DNA of 64,000 nucleotides, taken from contig NZ_CP120679.1 in assembly GCF_029537375.1 (NCBI RefSeq), positions 1,724,001 through 1,788,000 on the forward strand, written 5' to 3'. Position 1 is the first letter of the stretch. Each line of letters opens with the position of its first letter. Of the stretch, positions 53,911 to 63,943 are shown piece by piece. Source of the stretch: Bacillus sp. HSf4. Lineage in GTDB: Bacteria; Bacillota; Bacilli; Bacillales; Bacillaceae. The notes under the pieces are model-generated. The model searched no databases, had not been told where the DNA came from, and saw only the letters and a list, made by a program, of their open reading frames with translations. A program made the translations under genes and the position numbers.

Positions 53911-54870
53911 ATGGGTAAGATTGCTTTTCTTTTCCCGGGCCAAGGATCGCAGCATATCGGCATGGGATACGACTTATACGAAAAAGAACCGAAAGCAAGA
54001 AAGATCTTTGAAGAAGCGGATCAAACGCTGGAAACAAATTTGAGCTCGCTCATGTTTGAAGGTGACGCGAAAGAATTAACCCTTACATACAACGCGCAGC
54101 CAAGCCTTTTGACAGCGAGCATCGCCGCGCTTGAAAAATTAAAGGAATACGGCATCAAAGCCGATTTTGCAGCGGGGCACAGCCTTGGCGAATACACCGC
54201 TTTAGTGGCCGGCGGCGCGATGTCATTTAAAGACGCCGTCTACGCCGTCAGAAAGCGCGGGGAATTTATGAATGAAGCCGTGCCGGCCGGAGAAGGCGCA
54301 ATGGCCGCTATTCTCGGCATGAACGGTGAAGCATTGAAACAAGTAACGGACAAGGTGACTGAAGAAGGAAACCTCGTTCAGCTGGCCAATCTGAACTGTC
54401 CTGGACAAATCGTCATCTCAGGAACCGCCAAAGGGGTTGAGCTCGCCTCAGAGCTTGCCAAGGAAAACGGCGCAAAACGCGCGATTCCGCTCGAAGTCAG
54501 CGGGCCGTTTCACTCAGACCTGATGAAGCCGGCAGCTGAAAAACTGCGCGAAGTCCTGGATGCATGCACGATCAGCAATGCCTCAACCCCCGTGATTTCA
54601 AATGTGACGGCCGATGTTGTGACAGACAAGGATGACATTAAGAATAAGCTGATCGAACAGCTCTATTCACCGGTCCGCTTTGAAGAAACGATCAACAGGC
54701 TGCTTGACGAAGGGGTCACGACTTTCATCGAAATCGGGCCTGGCAAGGTGTTGTCAGGGCTTGTGAAAAAAGTGAACCGCAGGGTCAAAACGATTGCTGT
54801 ATCAGATACGAATACGATTGAACTCGCCGTTCAAACGCTGAAGGAGGAAAACGAAAATGCTGGAGAATAA
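53911..54870 (+). CDS. fabD: Malonyl-CoA:ACP transacylase
   Basis: 319 residues. Loads malonyl onto ACP for fatty acid elongation. N-terminal LFPGQGSQ; catalytic S91 in GHSLGEY; the active-site His is in PFHSDLM near residue 199. It overlaps fabG by 14 bases and follows plsX with CTGGAGG. Controlled by FapR through the operon promoter. Confidence 0.97.
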   Translation: MGKIAFLFPGQGSQHIGMGYDLYEKEPKARKIFEEADQTLETNLSSLMFEGDAKELTLTYNAQPSLLTASIAALEKLKEYGIKADFAAGHSLGEYTALVAGGAMSFKDAVYAVRKRGEFMNEAVPAGEGAMAAILGMNGEALKQVTDKVTEEGNLVQLANLNCPGQIVISGTAKGVELASELAKENGAKRAIPLEVSGPFHSDLMKPAAEKLREVLDACTISNASTPVISNVTADVVTDKDDIKNKLIEQLYSPVRFEETINRLLDEGVTTFIEIGPGKVLSGLVKKVNRRVKTIAVSDTNTIELAVQTLKEENENAGE

Positions 54871-55600
54871 AACAGCTGTTGTCACCGGTGCCTCAAGAGG
54901 AATCGGACGTGCGATCGCACTGGATCTCGCTAAAAACGGTGCAAACGTCGCCGTCAATTATGCGGGGAATGAAGCGAAAGCGAATGAAGTCGTCGACGAA
55001 ATCAAAGCGCTCGGCCGCGATGCGTTTGCCGTCAAAGCGGACGTCTCCAATGCCGAGGAAGTCCAAGCGATGATGAAAGAGACGATTGAACGCTTCGGCT
55101 CGCTCGATATTCTTGTGAATAACGCCGGCATTACAAAGGACAACTTATTCATGAGAATGAAGGAAAATGAATGGGATGACGTCATTAACATAAACTTAAA
55201 AGGCGTATTCAACTGCTCAAAAGCCGTGACAAGACAAATGATGAAGCAAAGAAGCGGCCGGATCATCAATGTTGCCTCTGTTGTCGGCGTCATCGGAAAC
55301 GCCGGACAGGCGAACTATGTCGCGGCGAAATCGGGCGTCATCGGCCTGACGAAAACGCTGGCCAAAGAGCTTGCTTCACGAAACATTACCGTCAATGCGA
55401 TCGCTCCTGGATTTATTGCAACGGAAATGACGGACAAGCTGACCAAAGACATTCAGGATGAAATGCTGAAACAGATTCCGCTTGCCCGCTTCGGTGAGCC
55501 GGCAGACATCAGCAGTGTCGTCGTGTTCCTTGCTTCTGATCAGTCGCGTTACATGACCGGTCAGACACTGAATATCGACGGCGGAATGGTCATGTTGTAA
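54857..55600 (+). CDS. fabG: 3-oxoacyl-ACP reductase
   Basis: 247 residues, short-chain dehydrogenase reducing 3-ketoacyl-ACP with NADPH. Cofactor motif [10 protein letters not shown] (about 10-19), NNAG near 88, and catalytic S141, Y154, K158. Overlaps fabD by 14 bases. The last gene before acpP; the 76-base gap to acpP contains a -10 box, so acpP also has its own promoter. Confidence 0.97.
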   Translation: MLENKTAVVTGASRGIGRAIALDLAKNGANVAVNYAGNEAKANEVVDEIKALGRDAFAVKADVSNAEEVQAMMKETIERFGSLDILVNNAGITKDNLFMRMKENEWDDVININLKGVFNCSKAVTRQMMKQRSGRIINVASVVGVIGNAGQANYVAAKSGVIGLTKTLAKELASRNITVNAIAPGFIATEMTDKLTKDIQDEMLKQIPLARFGEPADISSVVVFLASDQSRYMTGQTLNIDGGMVML

Positions 55601-55648
55601 ACATAGCAAAAAGTTGAATTATCTCTGGTTTTTTAAAAACGAATCAAC

Positions 55649-55654
55649 TATAAT
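55649..55654 (+). promoter_or_regulatory. Probable -10 box (TATAAT) for acpP
   Basis: A perfect TATAAT lies 23 bases upstream of the acpP ATG. The -35 region at 17 bases is TGGTTT, a poor match. No FapR-type palindrome is visible here, so acpP may escape direct FapR control. Confidence 0.5.
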
Positions 55655-55676
55655 ACTTGAGGGGAGGTGAATAGCT

Positions 55677-55910
55677 ATGGCAGACGCATTAGAGCGTGTA
55701 ACAAAAATCATCGTAGACCGCCTTGGCGTAGATGAAGCTGACGTCACTCTTGAAGCTTCTTTTAAAGAGGATTTAGGCGCTGATTCCCTGGATGTAGTTG
55801 AGCTTGTCATGGAACTTGAAGACGAGTTTGATATGGAGATTTCTGACGAAGATGCTGAAAAGATTGCAACAGTCGGTGACGCTGTGAACTACATAAATAG
55901 TAAGCAGTAA
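55677..55910 (+). CDS. acpP: Acyl carrier protein
   Basis: 77 residues, acidic. S37 in [10 protein letters not shown] is the site of 4'-phosphopantetheine attachment. It carries acyl chains for FabD, FabG and PlsX encoded just upstream. GGGGAGGTGA (55661-55670) gives a strong ribosome binding site. Named acpA in some Bacillus annotations. A terminator follows. Confidence 0.98.
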   Translation: MADALERVTKIIVDRLGVDEADVTLEASFKEDLGADSLDVVELVMELEDEFDMEISDEDAEKIATVGDAVNYINSKQ

Positions 55911-55918
55911 GCTCATTT

Positions 55919-55945
55919 AAAGTCCCGTTTAAAGACGGGGCTTTA
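55919..55945 (+). terminator. Terminator after acpP
   Basis: AAAGTCCCGT (55919-55928) pairs with ACGGGGCTTT (55935-55944) with one G-T, then TATCCCTTTAT. The T-run is broken but the stem is strong. Confidence 0.75.
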
Positions 55946-56033
55946 TCCCTTTATAAATGCGGCTTTAGATTTTCATGTTTTGCCGAATGATACACGGAAC
56001 CTGCCTTTTGATACAGGAGGTGAGGTGAACTTG

Positions 56034-56117
56034 ATGTGCCCATATGGAGGTTGCTATGTCAAAACATTCACATTACAGAGACAGAAAAATGTTTCTAAAA
56101 AAAGCGGAGCAGTTTAA
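56034..56117 (+). CDS. Possible 27-residue peptide overlapping the start of rnc (speculative)
   Basis: ATG 56034 follows CAGGAGGTGAGG (56014-56025), the strongest Shine-Dalgarno in this gap, and opens 27 codons ([12 protein letters not shown]...SGAV) to TAA at 56115-56117. Its reading frame overlaps the first 20 codons of rnc (start 56056) out of frame. It may only help ribosomes reach the rnc start; no family is recognised. Codon use in the overlap is dictated by rnc. Confidence 0.3.
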   Translation: MCPYGGCYVKTFTLQRQKNVSKKSGAV

Positions 56118-56805
56118 AAAGTTTCAAGAACGGATTTCGGTACAATTTCAAAATGAAAAGCTTTTGTATCAAGCATTTACACATTCATCCTATGTGAATG
56201 AGCATCGGAAGAAGCCGTATGAAGATAATGAAAGGCTTGAATTTTTAGGAGACGCTGTTTTGGAACTGACGATTTCTCAATTTTTATACGCCAAATACCC
56301 GGCGATGAGCGAGGGCGATTTGACGAAGTTGAGAGCGGCGATTGTTTGCGAGCCTTCCCTTGTTTCCCTGGCCCATGAACTTTCTTTCGGAGAGCTTGTT
56401 CTTCTTGGAAAAGGAGAGGAAATGACGGGCGGCAGAAAGCGGCCGGCGCTTTTAGCCGACGTGTTTGAAGCCTTTATCGGCGCGCTTTATCTTGATCAGG
56501 GGCTTGATTCCGTCGTGGACTTTCTGAAAGCGTACGTTTTCCCTAAAATCGATGATGGTGCTTTTTCTCATGTGATGGATTTTAAAAGCCAGCTGCAGGA
56601 ATTTGTACAGCGCGACGGACGCGGCATTTTGGAGTACAGGATTCTTCAAGAAAAAGGTCCGGCGCACAACCGCGAGTTTGAAGCAAACGTATCGCTGAAA
56701 GGAGAAGTGCTTGGGGTGGGAAGCGGCCGTTCCAAAAAAGAAGCTGAACAGCACGCCGCTCAAGAAGCGCTTGAAAAGCTGCAAAAACACCATATGAAAC
56801 AATAA
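56056..56805 (+). CDS. rnc: Ribonuclease III
   Basis: 249 residues, same as B. subtilis RncS. The catalytic domain (1-160) contains the signature [14 protein letters not shown] (near residue 56-69) with acidic metal ligands, and [17 protein letters not shown]-terminal double-strand RNA-binding domain covers about 178-247 ([14 protein letters not shown]). Cuts dsRNA in rRNA and toxin mRNAs. The start at 56056 has ATGGAGG (56044-56050) five bases upstream; an ATG at 56044 lies within that sequence. Its stop overlaps the hairpin at 56804-56836. Confidence 0.96.
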   Translation: MSKHSHYRDRKMFLKKAEQFKKFQERISVQFQNEKLLYQAFTHSSYVNEHRKKPYEDNERLEFLGDAVLELTISQFLYAKYPAMSEGDLTKLRAAIVCEPSLVSLAHELSFGELVLLGKGEEMTGGRKRPALLADVFEAFIGALYLDQGLDSVVDFLKAYVFPKIDDGAFSHVMDFKSQLQEFVQRDGRGILEYRILQEKGPAHNREFEANVSLKGEVLGVGSGRSKKEAEQHAAQEALEKLQKHHMKQ

Positions 56806-56836
56806 ATCCCCCTTTGCTTAACTTTTAGGGGGATTT
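56804..56836 (+). terminator. Hairpin terminator after rnc
   Basis: AAATCCCCCT (56804-56813) pairs perfectly with AGGGGGATTT (56827-56836). The right arm ends in TTT, followed by CATATATTTG. It overlaps the last base pair of the rnc TAA. A promoter for smc follows, so this probably separates the units. Confidence 0.75.
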
Positions 56837-56843
56837 CATATAT

Positions 56844-56874
56844 TTGCACCTTTTACCTTCGGGTGTGATAGAAT
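56844..56874 (+). promoter_or_regulatory. Probable promoter for smc-ftsY
   Basis: TTGCAC (56844-56849), a long 19-base spacer, and TAGAAT (56869-56874) preceded by TGA, an extended -10. It lies just after the rnc hairpin. Confidence 0.55.
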
Positions 56875-56905
56875 TGTAATACTTTAATACATAAGGAGGA
56901 TCAGA

Positions 56906-59900
56906 ATGTTCCTCAAACGTTTAGACGTGATAGGTTTTAAATCGTTTGCAGAACGAATTTCTGTAGATTTTGTTAAAGGCGTGACAGCTGTCGTCGGCCC
57001 AAACGGAAGCGGCAAAAGCAACATCACCGATGCGATCCGCTGGGTGCTCGGGGAACAGTCCGCGAAATCGCTCAGGGGCGGCAAAATGGAAGATATCATT
57101 TTTGCCGGAAGCGACTCGCGCAAAAAGCTGAACCTTGCCGAAGTGACGCTGACGCTTGATAATGACGACCGCTTTTTGCCGATCGATTTTCATGAAATCA
57201 GCGTAACGAGACGGGTGTACAGATCAGGAGAAAGCGAGTTTCTCATCAACAATCAATCGTGCCGCCTGAAAGATATCATCGATCTTTTTATGGACTCGGG
57301 TCTCGGCAAAGAAGCGTTTTCGATCATCAGCCAAGGAAAGGTCGAAGAGATTTTAAGCAGCAAGGCTGAAGAGCGGAGAAGCATATTTGAAGAAGCGGCC
57401 GGTGTTTTAAAATATAAAACAAGAAAGAAAAAAGCGGAAAACAAGCTGTTTGAAACCCAGGACAATCTGAACCGGGTCGAAGACATCCTTCACGAGCTTG
57501 AAGGGCAGGTCGAGCCGTTAAAGCTGCAGGCATCGATCGCCAAGGATTACCTGGAAAAAAAGGACGAGCTCGAAAAAATTGAAATCGCTTTGACGGTGTT
57601 TGACATCGAGGAGCTTCATCAAAAATGGGAGGCGCTTCAGGGAAAAGTCGAAAAGGCGAAGGATGAAGAAATGTCCGCTTCGGCAGCTATTCAGACAAAA
57701 GAAGCTAAGATTGAAGAGGCGCGAGACAAAATACAGGCGCTCGACGAATCGGTTGACGAACTTCAGCAGGTGCTGCTGTTGACAAGTGAGGAGCTTGAAA
57801 AGCTCGAAGGCAGAAAAGAAGTCCTGAAAGAGCGAAAAAAGAACGCCACCCAAAACAGAGCCCAGCTTGAAGAGGCCATCGTTCAGCACGGGGAGAAAGA
57901 CCGAAGCCTGAAAGAAAAAATGGCCGGGCAGAAGCTGGCATTTGAGAAGCTCCAAGCCGAAGTGAAAGAGCTGGCAAAGCAGGTGAAGGAAAAGAAACAG
58001 GCCCTTTCCGTTTACAGCGAAAATGTCGAAGAAGAAATCGAACAGCTCAAAAGCGACTATTTCGAATTGTTGAATGAACAGGCATCGGTTCGAAACGAGA
58101 TTCAGTTTTTAGAAGAGCAAATGTCCCAATCGGCCAGCCAGCAAAAACGGCTTGCGGAAAACAATGAGAAATATTTAAGCGAGCGCCGCGAGCTCGCCGA
58201 ACAAAAAGCGAAAACAGAACACGAATTCACTCTCCTTGATGAGCGCCTCCACAGCCAGATCAAGGCTTATCGGGATGCGCAAAAACAGCATGAACAGAAA
58301 AAAAGCGAGTATGAAAAAAAGGAGTCCGCGCTCTACCAGGCGTATCAGTACCTCCAGCAAGCCCGCTCCAAAAAAGAAATGCTGGAGGCGATGCAGGAGG
58401 ATTTTTCCGGATTTTATCAAGGTGTCAAAGAAGTCCTGAAGGCCCGCGGCGAACTGCCGGACATCCACGGGGCAATCGCCGAACTGATCAAGACGGACGA
58501 GCGATATGAAACGGCTGTCGAAATCGCTTTAGGGGCATCAGCCCAGCACATCGTCACAGAAGATGAAGGGGCCGCAAGACGGGCGATCCAATATTTGAAA
58601 AAACATTCATTCGGCCGGGCGACTTTTCTTCCGCTCTCCGTGATCAAAGAGCGCAGCATTCAGCCGCGCGACATTGAAGCGGCAAAGGCCATCCCGTCCT
58701 TTATCGGAATCGCCGGCGATCTTGTGTCATATGACCCCGCTTACCGCTCAGCCGTGCAAAACCTGCTCGGCACAGTGCTCGTCACAGAGCATTTAAAAGG
58801 AGCGAATGAGCTTGCTAAAAGGCTCGGCCACAGATACCGCATCGTCACCCTTGAGGGGGATGTCGTCAACCCGGGAGGTTCGATGACCGGCGGTGCCGTC
58901 AAGAAAAAGAACAGCTCTCTTTTAGGCCGCACGAGAGAACTAGAAGCGATCACAAAGCGCCTGGGCGAAATGGAAGAAAAAACGGAAACGCTTGAACACG
59001 ATGTGAAAGGCTTGAAGCAGACAATTCAGAAGCTGGACGCTAAACTTCAAGCCCTTCGCGAGGATGGAGAGCGCCTCAGAGCTGAACAGCAGGAGATAAA
59101 AGGGCGTCTGTACGAGCTCGAAATCGCCGAGAAAAACGTCAACAGCCATTTGGAGCTTTATGATCAGGAAAAATCAGCGCTTATTGCAGAAGACGGAGAA
59201 AAGCAAGCGCGGAAAAAAGAGCTTGAGAAAAAGCTTGATGCCATTTCCGAAAACCTCAAGCGCCTCGACGCGGAAATCGAAAGCCTGTCTGAAAGAAAAC
59301 AAACACAGACGTCGACAAAGGAAACGCTGCAAAGCGAGCTGACCGATCTGAAAGTGGTGCTTGCCAAAACTGAGCAGGCGTGTGCAAACGAGCGTGAAAA
59401 GCTCGAAAGGCTCGAAGAGGAATATGCTGAGAATGAGGAAGCATTAAAAGTGGCAAAGGAAGACCTGTCGCTTTTGACGACGGAAATGACATCCAATTCG
59501 TCCGGTGAAGAGAAGCTTGAAGAAGCGGCGAAAAAGAAGCTGAATGACAAAAATAAAACCGCCGAGCTTATCGCCTCAAGAAGAGAGCAGCGGATGAAGC
59601 TGCAAAAAGGCCTTGAAACAGAAGAGCTTGAGCTGAAAGAAATGAAGCGTCAGTACAAACAAATGGCCGAACTCTTGAAAGATGAAGAAGTCAAGCTCGG
59701 CCGCATGGAAGTGGAGCTGGACAACCTCTTGTCATTCCTGCGCGAGGAATACAGCCTGTCATTTGAAGGAGCCAAAGAAAAATATCCGTTGGAGCTTTCA
59801 GCCGATGAAGCGAGAAAGCGCGTCAAGCTGATCAAGCTGGCGATCGAAGAGCTCGGAACCGTCAATCTTGGAAGCATTGAAGAATATGAACGGGTCAATG

Positions 59901-60466
59901 AGCGCTACGTGTTTCTCTCAGAACAGAAAGACGATTTGATTGAAGCGAAAAATACGCTCTTTCAGGTGATTGAAGAAATGGATGAGGAAATGACGAAACG
60001 GTTTAAAGAGACATTTTCGCAAATCCGCGCCCATTTTGAAGACGTCTTTCGGGCGCTGTTCGGCGGAGGAAGAGCCGAACTGAAGCTCACAGACCCGGAT
60101 GACCTGCTCCAATCCGGCGTCGATATCATCGCGCAGCCGCCGGGGAAGAAGCTGCAAAACTTAAGCCTCCTTTCAGGAGGGGAGCGGGCTCTGACGGCGA
60201 TCGCCCTATTGTTTTCGATCCTCAAAGTGAGGCCCGTCCCGTTCTGTGTCCTTGATGAGGTCGAGGCGGCGCTTGATGAGGCAAATGTGTTCCGCTTTGC
60301 ACAATACTTGAAAAAATACAGCCATGAAACCCAGTTTATCGTCATTACACACAGAAAAGGGACAATGGAAGAAGCCGATGTTCTCTACGGTGTGACGATG
60401 CAGGAATCAGGCGTTTCCAAGCTTGTTTCCGTCAAGCTTGAAGAAACAAAAGAATTAGTTCAATAA
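56906..60466 (+). CDS. smc: SMC, chromosome condensation ATPase
   Basis: 1186 residues, identical length to B. subtilis SMC. The N-terminal head has Walker A GPNGSGKSN (K37); two long coiled coils (about 170-500 and 675-1015) flank the hinge (about 500-670, with GYR-type glycines around NPGGSMTGGA). The C-terminal head has the ABC signature LSGGERALTA near residue 1088 and Walker B FCVLDEVEAALDEAN near 1113. With ScpA/ScpB it loads at parS via ParB and aligns chromosome arms. AAGGAGG precedes the ATG. Followed by ftsY after 16 bases. Confidence 0.98.
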   Translation: MFLKRLDVIGFKSFAERISVDFVKGVTAVVGPNGSGKSNITDAIRWVLGEQSAKSLRGGKMEDIIFAGSDSRKKLNLAEVTLTLDNDDRFLPIDFHEISVTRRVYRSGESEFLINNQSCRLKDIIDLFMDSGLGKEAFSIISQGKVEEILSSKAEERRSIFEEAAGVLKYKTRKKKAENKLFETQDNLNRVEDILHELEGQVEPLKLQASIAKDYLEKKDELEKIEIALTVFDIEELHQKWEALQGKVEKAKDEEMSASAAIQTKEAKIEEARDKIQALDESVDELQQVLLLTSEELEKLEGRKEVLKERKKNATQNRAQLEEAIVQHGEKDRSLKEKMAGQKLAFEKLQAEVKELAKQVKEKKQALSVYSENVEEEIEQLKSDYFELLNEQASVRNEIQFLEEQMSQSASQQKRLAENNEKYLSERRELAEQKAKTEHEFTLLDERLHSQIKAYRDAQKQHEQKKSEYEKKESALYQAYQYLQQARSKKEMLEAMQEDFSGFYQGVKEVLKARGELPDIHGAIAELIKTDERYETAVEIALGASAQHIVTEDEGAARRAIQYLKKHSFGRATFLPLSVIKERSIQPRDIEAAKAIPSFIGIAGDLVSYDPAYRSAVQNLLGTVLVTEHLKGANELAKRLGHRYRIVTLEGDVVNPGGSMTGGAVKKKNSSLLGRTRELEAITKRLGEMEEKTETLEHDVKGLKQTIQKLDAKLQALREDGERLRAEQQEIKGRLYELEIAEKNVNSHLELYDQEKSALIAEDGEKQARKKELEKKLDAISENLKRLDAEIESLSERKQTQTSTKETLQSELTDLKVVLAKTEQACANEREKLERLEEEYAENEEALKVAKEDLSLLTTEMTSNSSGEEKLEEAAKKKLNDKNKTAELIASRREQRMKLQKGLETEELELKEMKRQYKQMAELLKDEEVKLGRMEVELDNLLSFLREEYSLSFEGAKEKYPLELSADEARKRVKLIKLAIEELGTVNLGSIEEYERVNERYVFLSEQKDDLIEAKNTLFQVIEEMDEEMTKRFKETFSQIRAHFEDVFRALFGGGRAELKLTDPDDLLQSGVDIIAQPPGKKLQNLSLLSGGERALTAIALLFSILKVRPVPFCVLDEVEAALDEANVFRFAQYLKKYSHETQFIVITHRKGTMEEADVLYGVTMQESGVSKLVSVKLEETKELVQ

Positions 60467-60482
60467 AGCGAGGTTACCAGTC

Positions 60483-61469
60483 ATGAGCTTTTTTAAAAAA
60501 CTGAAAGAAAAAATCACAAAGCAGACCGATTCTGTCTCAGGCAAGTTTAAAGAAGGCCTGGCCAAAACGAGACATTCTTTTCAGGAGCGGGTCAATGATC
60601 TGATCTCCCGCTACAGGAAAGTCGACGAAGATTTTTTTGAAGAGCTTGAAGAGGTGCTGATCGGAGCGGATGTCGGCGTTTCTACCGTGATGGAGCTGAT
60701 CGATGAACTGAAGAGCGAAGTCAAACGGAAGAATATTAAAGATCCAAAAGAAGTTCAATCCGTCATTTCTGAAAAGCTCGTCGAGATATATCAAGGCGGA
60801 GAGGATGAAGCGTCAGAACTCCGCGTTGAGGACGGCCGCTTAAACATCATTTTATTCGTCGGAGTCAACGGTGTCGGAAAAACAACGACGATTGGCAAGC
60901 TCGCCCATAAGTTTATCACGGAAGGCAAAAACGTCGTCCTCGCGGCGGGGGACACGTTCCGCGCCGGAGCGATCGATCAGCTGGAAGTGTGGGGGGAGCG
61001 CGTCGGCGCCCATGTGGTCAAACAGGCGGAAGGTTCAGATCCCGCCGCTGTCATCTATGATGCCGTTCAAGCCGCAAAAGCGCGCGGCGCCGATGTTCTG
61101 CTTTGCGATACGGCAGGCCGTCTGCAAAACAAGGTGAACCTGATGAAGGAGCTTGAAAAAGTCAAGCGCGTCATCCAGCGCGAAGTCCCTGATGCCCCCC
61201 ATGAAGTGCTCCTTGTATTAGACGCCACAACAGGCCAAAATGCGATGACACAGGCGCGGGAATTTTCCAAAGCGACCGATGTTTCCGGAATCGCTCTGAC
61301 GAAGCTTGACGGAACGGCAAAAGGCGGCATCGTCCTGGCCATCCGCCACGAATTGAAGATTCCCGTCAAGCTTGTCGGCCTCGGCGAAAAAATGGACGAC
61401 CTGCAGCCGTTTGAAGCCGAATCTTATGTGTACGGCTTGTTCTCCGACTTGATTGAGAAAGAGGAATAA
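60483..61469 (+). CDS. ftsY: FtsY, signal recognition particle receptor
   Basis: 328 residues. SRP GTPase receptor at the membrane, receiving Ffh-ribosome complexes. A Lys-rich amphipathic N-terminus (MSFFKKLKEKITKQ) binds membrane, followed by the N domain and G domain: G1 GVNGVGKTTT near residue 126, G3 DTAGR near 209, G4 TKLDG near 275. The acidic A-domain of E. coli FtsY is absent, as usual for Bacillus. Followed by a terminator. Confidence 0.97.
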   Translation: MSFFKKLKEKITKQTDSVSGKFKEGLAKTRHSFQERVNDLISRYRKVDEDFFEELEEVLIGADVGVSTVMELIDELKSEVKRKNIKDPKEVQSVISEKLVEIYQGGEDEASELRVEDGRLNIILFVGVNGVGKTTTIGKLAHKFITEGKNVVLAAGDTFRAGAIDQLEVWGERVGAHVVKQAEGSDPAAVIYDAVQAAKARGADVLLCDTAGRLQNKVNLMKELEKVKRVIQREVPDAPHEVLLVLDATTGQNAMTQAREFSKATDVSGIALTKLDGTAKGGIVLAIRHELKIPVKLVGLGEKMDDLQPFEAESYVYGLFSDLIEKEE

Positions 61470-61480
61470 CGAAGGCCTTA

Positions 61481-61508
61481 GAGCCCCCTTTTTTCCGGGG
61501 GTTCTTTA
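61481..61508 (+). terminator. Terminator after ftsY
   Basis: AGAGCCCCC (61481-61489) pairs with GGGGGTTCT (61498-61506) with one G-T, loop TTTTTTCC, then TTATC. It ends the smc-ftsY unit. Confidence 0.85.
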
Positions 61509-61535
61509 TCATTTGATCATGACAAGATAAAAACT

Positions 61536-61565
61536 TGACAGATGGAATGTTTTTAGCGTAAACTA
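61536..61565 (+). promoter_or_regulatory. SigA promoter for ylxM-ffh
   Basis: TTGACA (61536-61541), 18-base spacer, TAAACT (61560-61565), about 40 bases upstream of ylxM. Confidence 0.6.
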
Positions 61566-61607
61566 ATGTATCGTAAAGGGATTTGACTTAACAAAGGGGA
61601 GAGTCTC

Positions 61608-61931
61608 ATGACGCTTGAAAAAACAACGAGAATGAATTACTTATTTGATTTCTATCAGTCGTTGTTGACATCAAAACAAAAAAGCTACATGTCGCTTTAC
61701 TACCTAGACGATTTCTCCCTTGGCGAAATAGCTGAAGAATATCATGTCTCAAGACAGGCGGTCTATGATAACATTAAACGGACCGAAGCGATGCTTGAGC
61801 AGTATGAAGAAAAGCTACTTTTGTTTAAAAAATTTCAAGAGCGCAAAAAGATTTTTGAAGAGCTGAGAGAGCTGACGGACGGTCAGCCTGAAGCGGCTTC
61901 CTTGATCGATGCGCTTGAGAAATTAGATTAG
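61608..61931 (+). CDS. ylxM: YlxM, SRP-associated helix-turn-helix protein
   Basis: 107 residues, UPF0122 family. A sigma-70 region 4-like HTH is visible ([21 protein letters not shown], in part, about residues 37-57), followed by a helical tail rich in Glu/Leu. The streptococcal homologue is reported to bind SRP RNA/Ffh; that is family knowledge. It lies 15 bases upstream of ffh, the usual pairing in Firmicutes. AAAGGGGAG precedes the ATG. Confidence 0.93.
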   Translation: MTLEKTTRMNYLFDFYQSLLTSKQKSYMSLYYLDDFSLGEIAEEYHVSRQAVYDNIKRTEAMLEQYEEKLLLFKKFQERKKIFEELRELTDGQPEAASLIDALEKLD

Positions 61932-61946
61932 GAGGCGGCACTTAAT

Positions 61947-63287
61947 ATGGCATTCGAAGGATTAGCCGACCGACTGCAGCAAACGATTTCCAAGATCCGC
62001 GGAAAAGGGAAGGTAACGGAGCAAGACGTCAAAGAGATGATGCGCGAAGTCCGTTTAGCGCTCCTTGAAGCGGATGTCAACTTTAAAGTCGTCAAAGATT
62101 TTGTGAAAAAGGTGAGCGAACGCGCCGTCGGTCAGGACGTTATGAAAAGCCTGACACCGGGGCAGCAGGTCATTAAAGTCGTCAAAGAAGAACTGACGGA
62201 GCTGATGGGCGGTGAAGAAAGCAAAATCGCCGCGGCCAAACGTCCGCCAACCGTCATCATGATGGTCGGTCTGCAAGGGGCCGGTAAAACGACGACGACG
62301 GGCAAGCTTGCCAACCTGCTTCGCAAAAAACATAACCGCAATCCGCTGCTTGTTGCGGCAGATATTTACCGTCCGGCTGCGATCAAACAGCTGGAAACGC
62401 TCGGGAAGCAGCTTGACATGCCGGTGTTTTCACTGGGAGATCAGGTGAGCCCTGTCGATATTGCCAAACAGGCGATCGAAAAGGCGAAAGAAGACCATCA
62501 CGACTATGTGATCATCGATACGGCGGGTCGTCTGCATATTGATGAGCAGTTGATGGATGAGCTGGAAAAGGTAAAAGAAACAGCTCAGCCGGAAGAAATC
62601 TTTCTTGTCGTCGATTCGATGACAGGGCAAGACGCCGTAAATGTCGCCAAAAGCTTTAATGAACAGCTCGGCGTGACAGGCGTCATCCTGACAAAGCTTG
62701 ACGGTGACACAAGAGGCGGTGCGGCTCTGTCCATCCGCGCGGTGACAAACACGCCGATCAAATTCGCCGGAATGGGCGAAAAGCTTGATGCGCTTGAACC
62801 GTTTCATCCTGAACGGATGGCTTCGCGGATTCTCGGCATGGGTGACGTGCTGACCCTGATCGAAAAAGCCCAGGCCAACGTAGATGAAGAAAAGGCGAAA
62901 GAGCTCGAGCAAAAAATGAAAAATATGAGCTTTACGCTTGATGACTTTTTAGAACAGCTCGGACAGGTCCGCAATATGGGACCGCTTGAAGATCTGATTC
63001 AAATGATGCCCGGCGCAGGCAAAATGAAAGGCTTGAAAAACGTCAAAGTGGACGAAAAACAGCTCATCCACGTTGAAGCGATCATCAAGTCGATGACCGG
63101 GAAAGAAAAAGCGCAGCCTGAGATCATCAACGCAAGCAGGCGCAAACGAATTGCCAAAGGAAGCGGCACATCCGTTCAGGAAGTCAACCGTCTTTTAAAG
63201 CAATTTGAAGAAATGAAAAAAATGATGAAACAAATGACAAACATGTCAAAAGGGAAGAAAAAAGGGTTTAAACTGCCCTTTATGTAA
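61947..63287 (+). CDS. ffh: Ffh, signal recognition particle GTPase (SRP54)
   Basis: 446 residues, same as B. subtilis. The NG domain (1-295) has G1 GLQGAGKTTTT near residue 107, DTAGR near 190 and TKLDGD near 248. The C-terminal M domain (about 300-446) is rich in methionine (MMKQMTNMSKGKKKG, final MKKMMKQM) and binds SRP RNA and signal sequences. TAGGAGG precedes the ATG by about ten bases. Works with FtsY, encoded just upstream. Confidence 0.98.
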   Translation: MAFEGLADRLQQTISKIRGKGKVTEQDVKEMMREVRLALLEADVNFKVVKDFVKKVSERAVGQDVMKSLTPGQQVIKVVKEELTELMGGEESKIAAAKRPPTVIMMVGLQGAGKTTTTGKLANLLRKKHNRNPLLVAADIYRPAAIKQLETLGKQLDMPVFSLGDQVSPVDIAKQAIEKAKEDHHDYVIIDTAGRLHIDEQLMDELEKVKETAQPEEIFLVVDSMTGQDAVNVAKSFNEQLGVTGVILTKLDGDTRGGAALSIRAVTNTPIKFAGMGEKLDALEPFHPERMASRILGMGDVLTLIEKAQANVDEEKAKELEQKMKNMSFTLDDFLEQLGQVRNMGPLEDLIQMMPGAGKMKGLKNVKVDEKQLIHVEAIIKSMTGKEKAQPEIINASRRKRIAKGSGTSVQEVNRLLKQFEEMKKMMKQMTNMSKGKKKGFKLPFM

Positions 63288-63329
63288 ACCTGTTTTCAGA
63301 TGATAAAAAAGGTTGTTAAGAAAAAACAC

Positions 63330-63358
63330 TTTACAAACACTTTTATCATTGTTAATAT
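63330..63358 (+). promoter_or_regulatory. SigA promoter for rpsP-khpA
   Basis: TTTACA (63330-63335), 17 bases, TAATAT (63353-63358) preceded by TGT, an extended -10. It lies about 40 bases before rpsP, after the ffh stop. An inverted repeat (GATAAAA at 63302 and TTTTATC at 63340) flanks the -35 region. Confidence 0.7.
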
Positions 63359-63371
63359 ACTATCTTGTTGA

Positions 63372-63667
<296 letters not shown>

Positions 63668-63668
<1 letters not shown>

Positions 63669-63913
63669 TGAGTGATCTGCACTTGGAAGAGCTGATTGTA
63701 TCATTGGTCAAGCCGCTTGTGGATCACCCGGATGAGATTCAGGTATTCAGAGACGAAAGTTCCGATCGGATCATGTTCCGCCTTTCCGTCAACAAAGAGG
63801 ATACCGGCAAGATCATCGGAAAAAAAGGGCGGACTGCAAGAGCGATACGCTCCGTCGTATTTGCGGCCGGCGCACAGTCTTCTAAGAAAGTTCAACTTGA
63901 GATCGCAGACTAA
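63668..63913 (+). CDS. khpA: KhpA (YlqC), KH-domain RNA-binding protein
   Basis: 81 residues, a single KH domain; the RNA-binding GxxG loop is GKKG in KIIGKKGRTARAIR (about residues 51-58). In Gram-positives KhpA pairs with KhpB (Jag) and affects cell elongation and RNA metabolism. It starts in the rpsP stop codon (TAATG), as in B. subtilis (ylqC). A terminator follows immediately. Confidence 0.95.
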
Positions 63914-63943
63914 GGGGAGAGGGTGAAAACCTCCCCCTTTTTT
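63913..63943 (+). terminator. Terminator after khpA
   Basis: AGGGG and GAGG (63913-63922, one bulged A) pair with CCTC and CCCCT (63930-63938), followed by a six-T run (63938-63943). The last 57 bases contain no supported gene; an ATG-opened frame from 63948 has no ribosome binding site. Confidence 0.88.

Noticed and set aside
63302..63347. GATAAAA/TTTTATC inverted repeat before rpsP
   Set aside because: A/T-only arms 31 bases apart, easily due to chance in an AT-rich promoter region.
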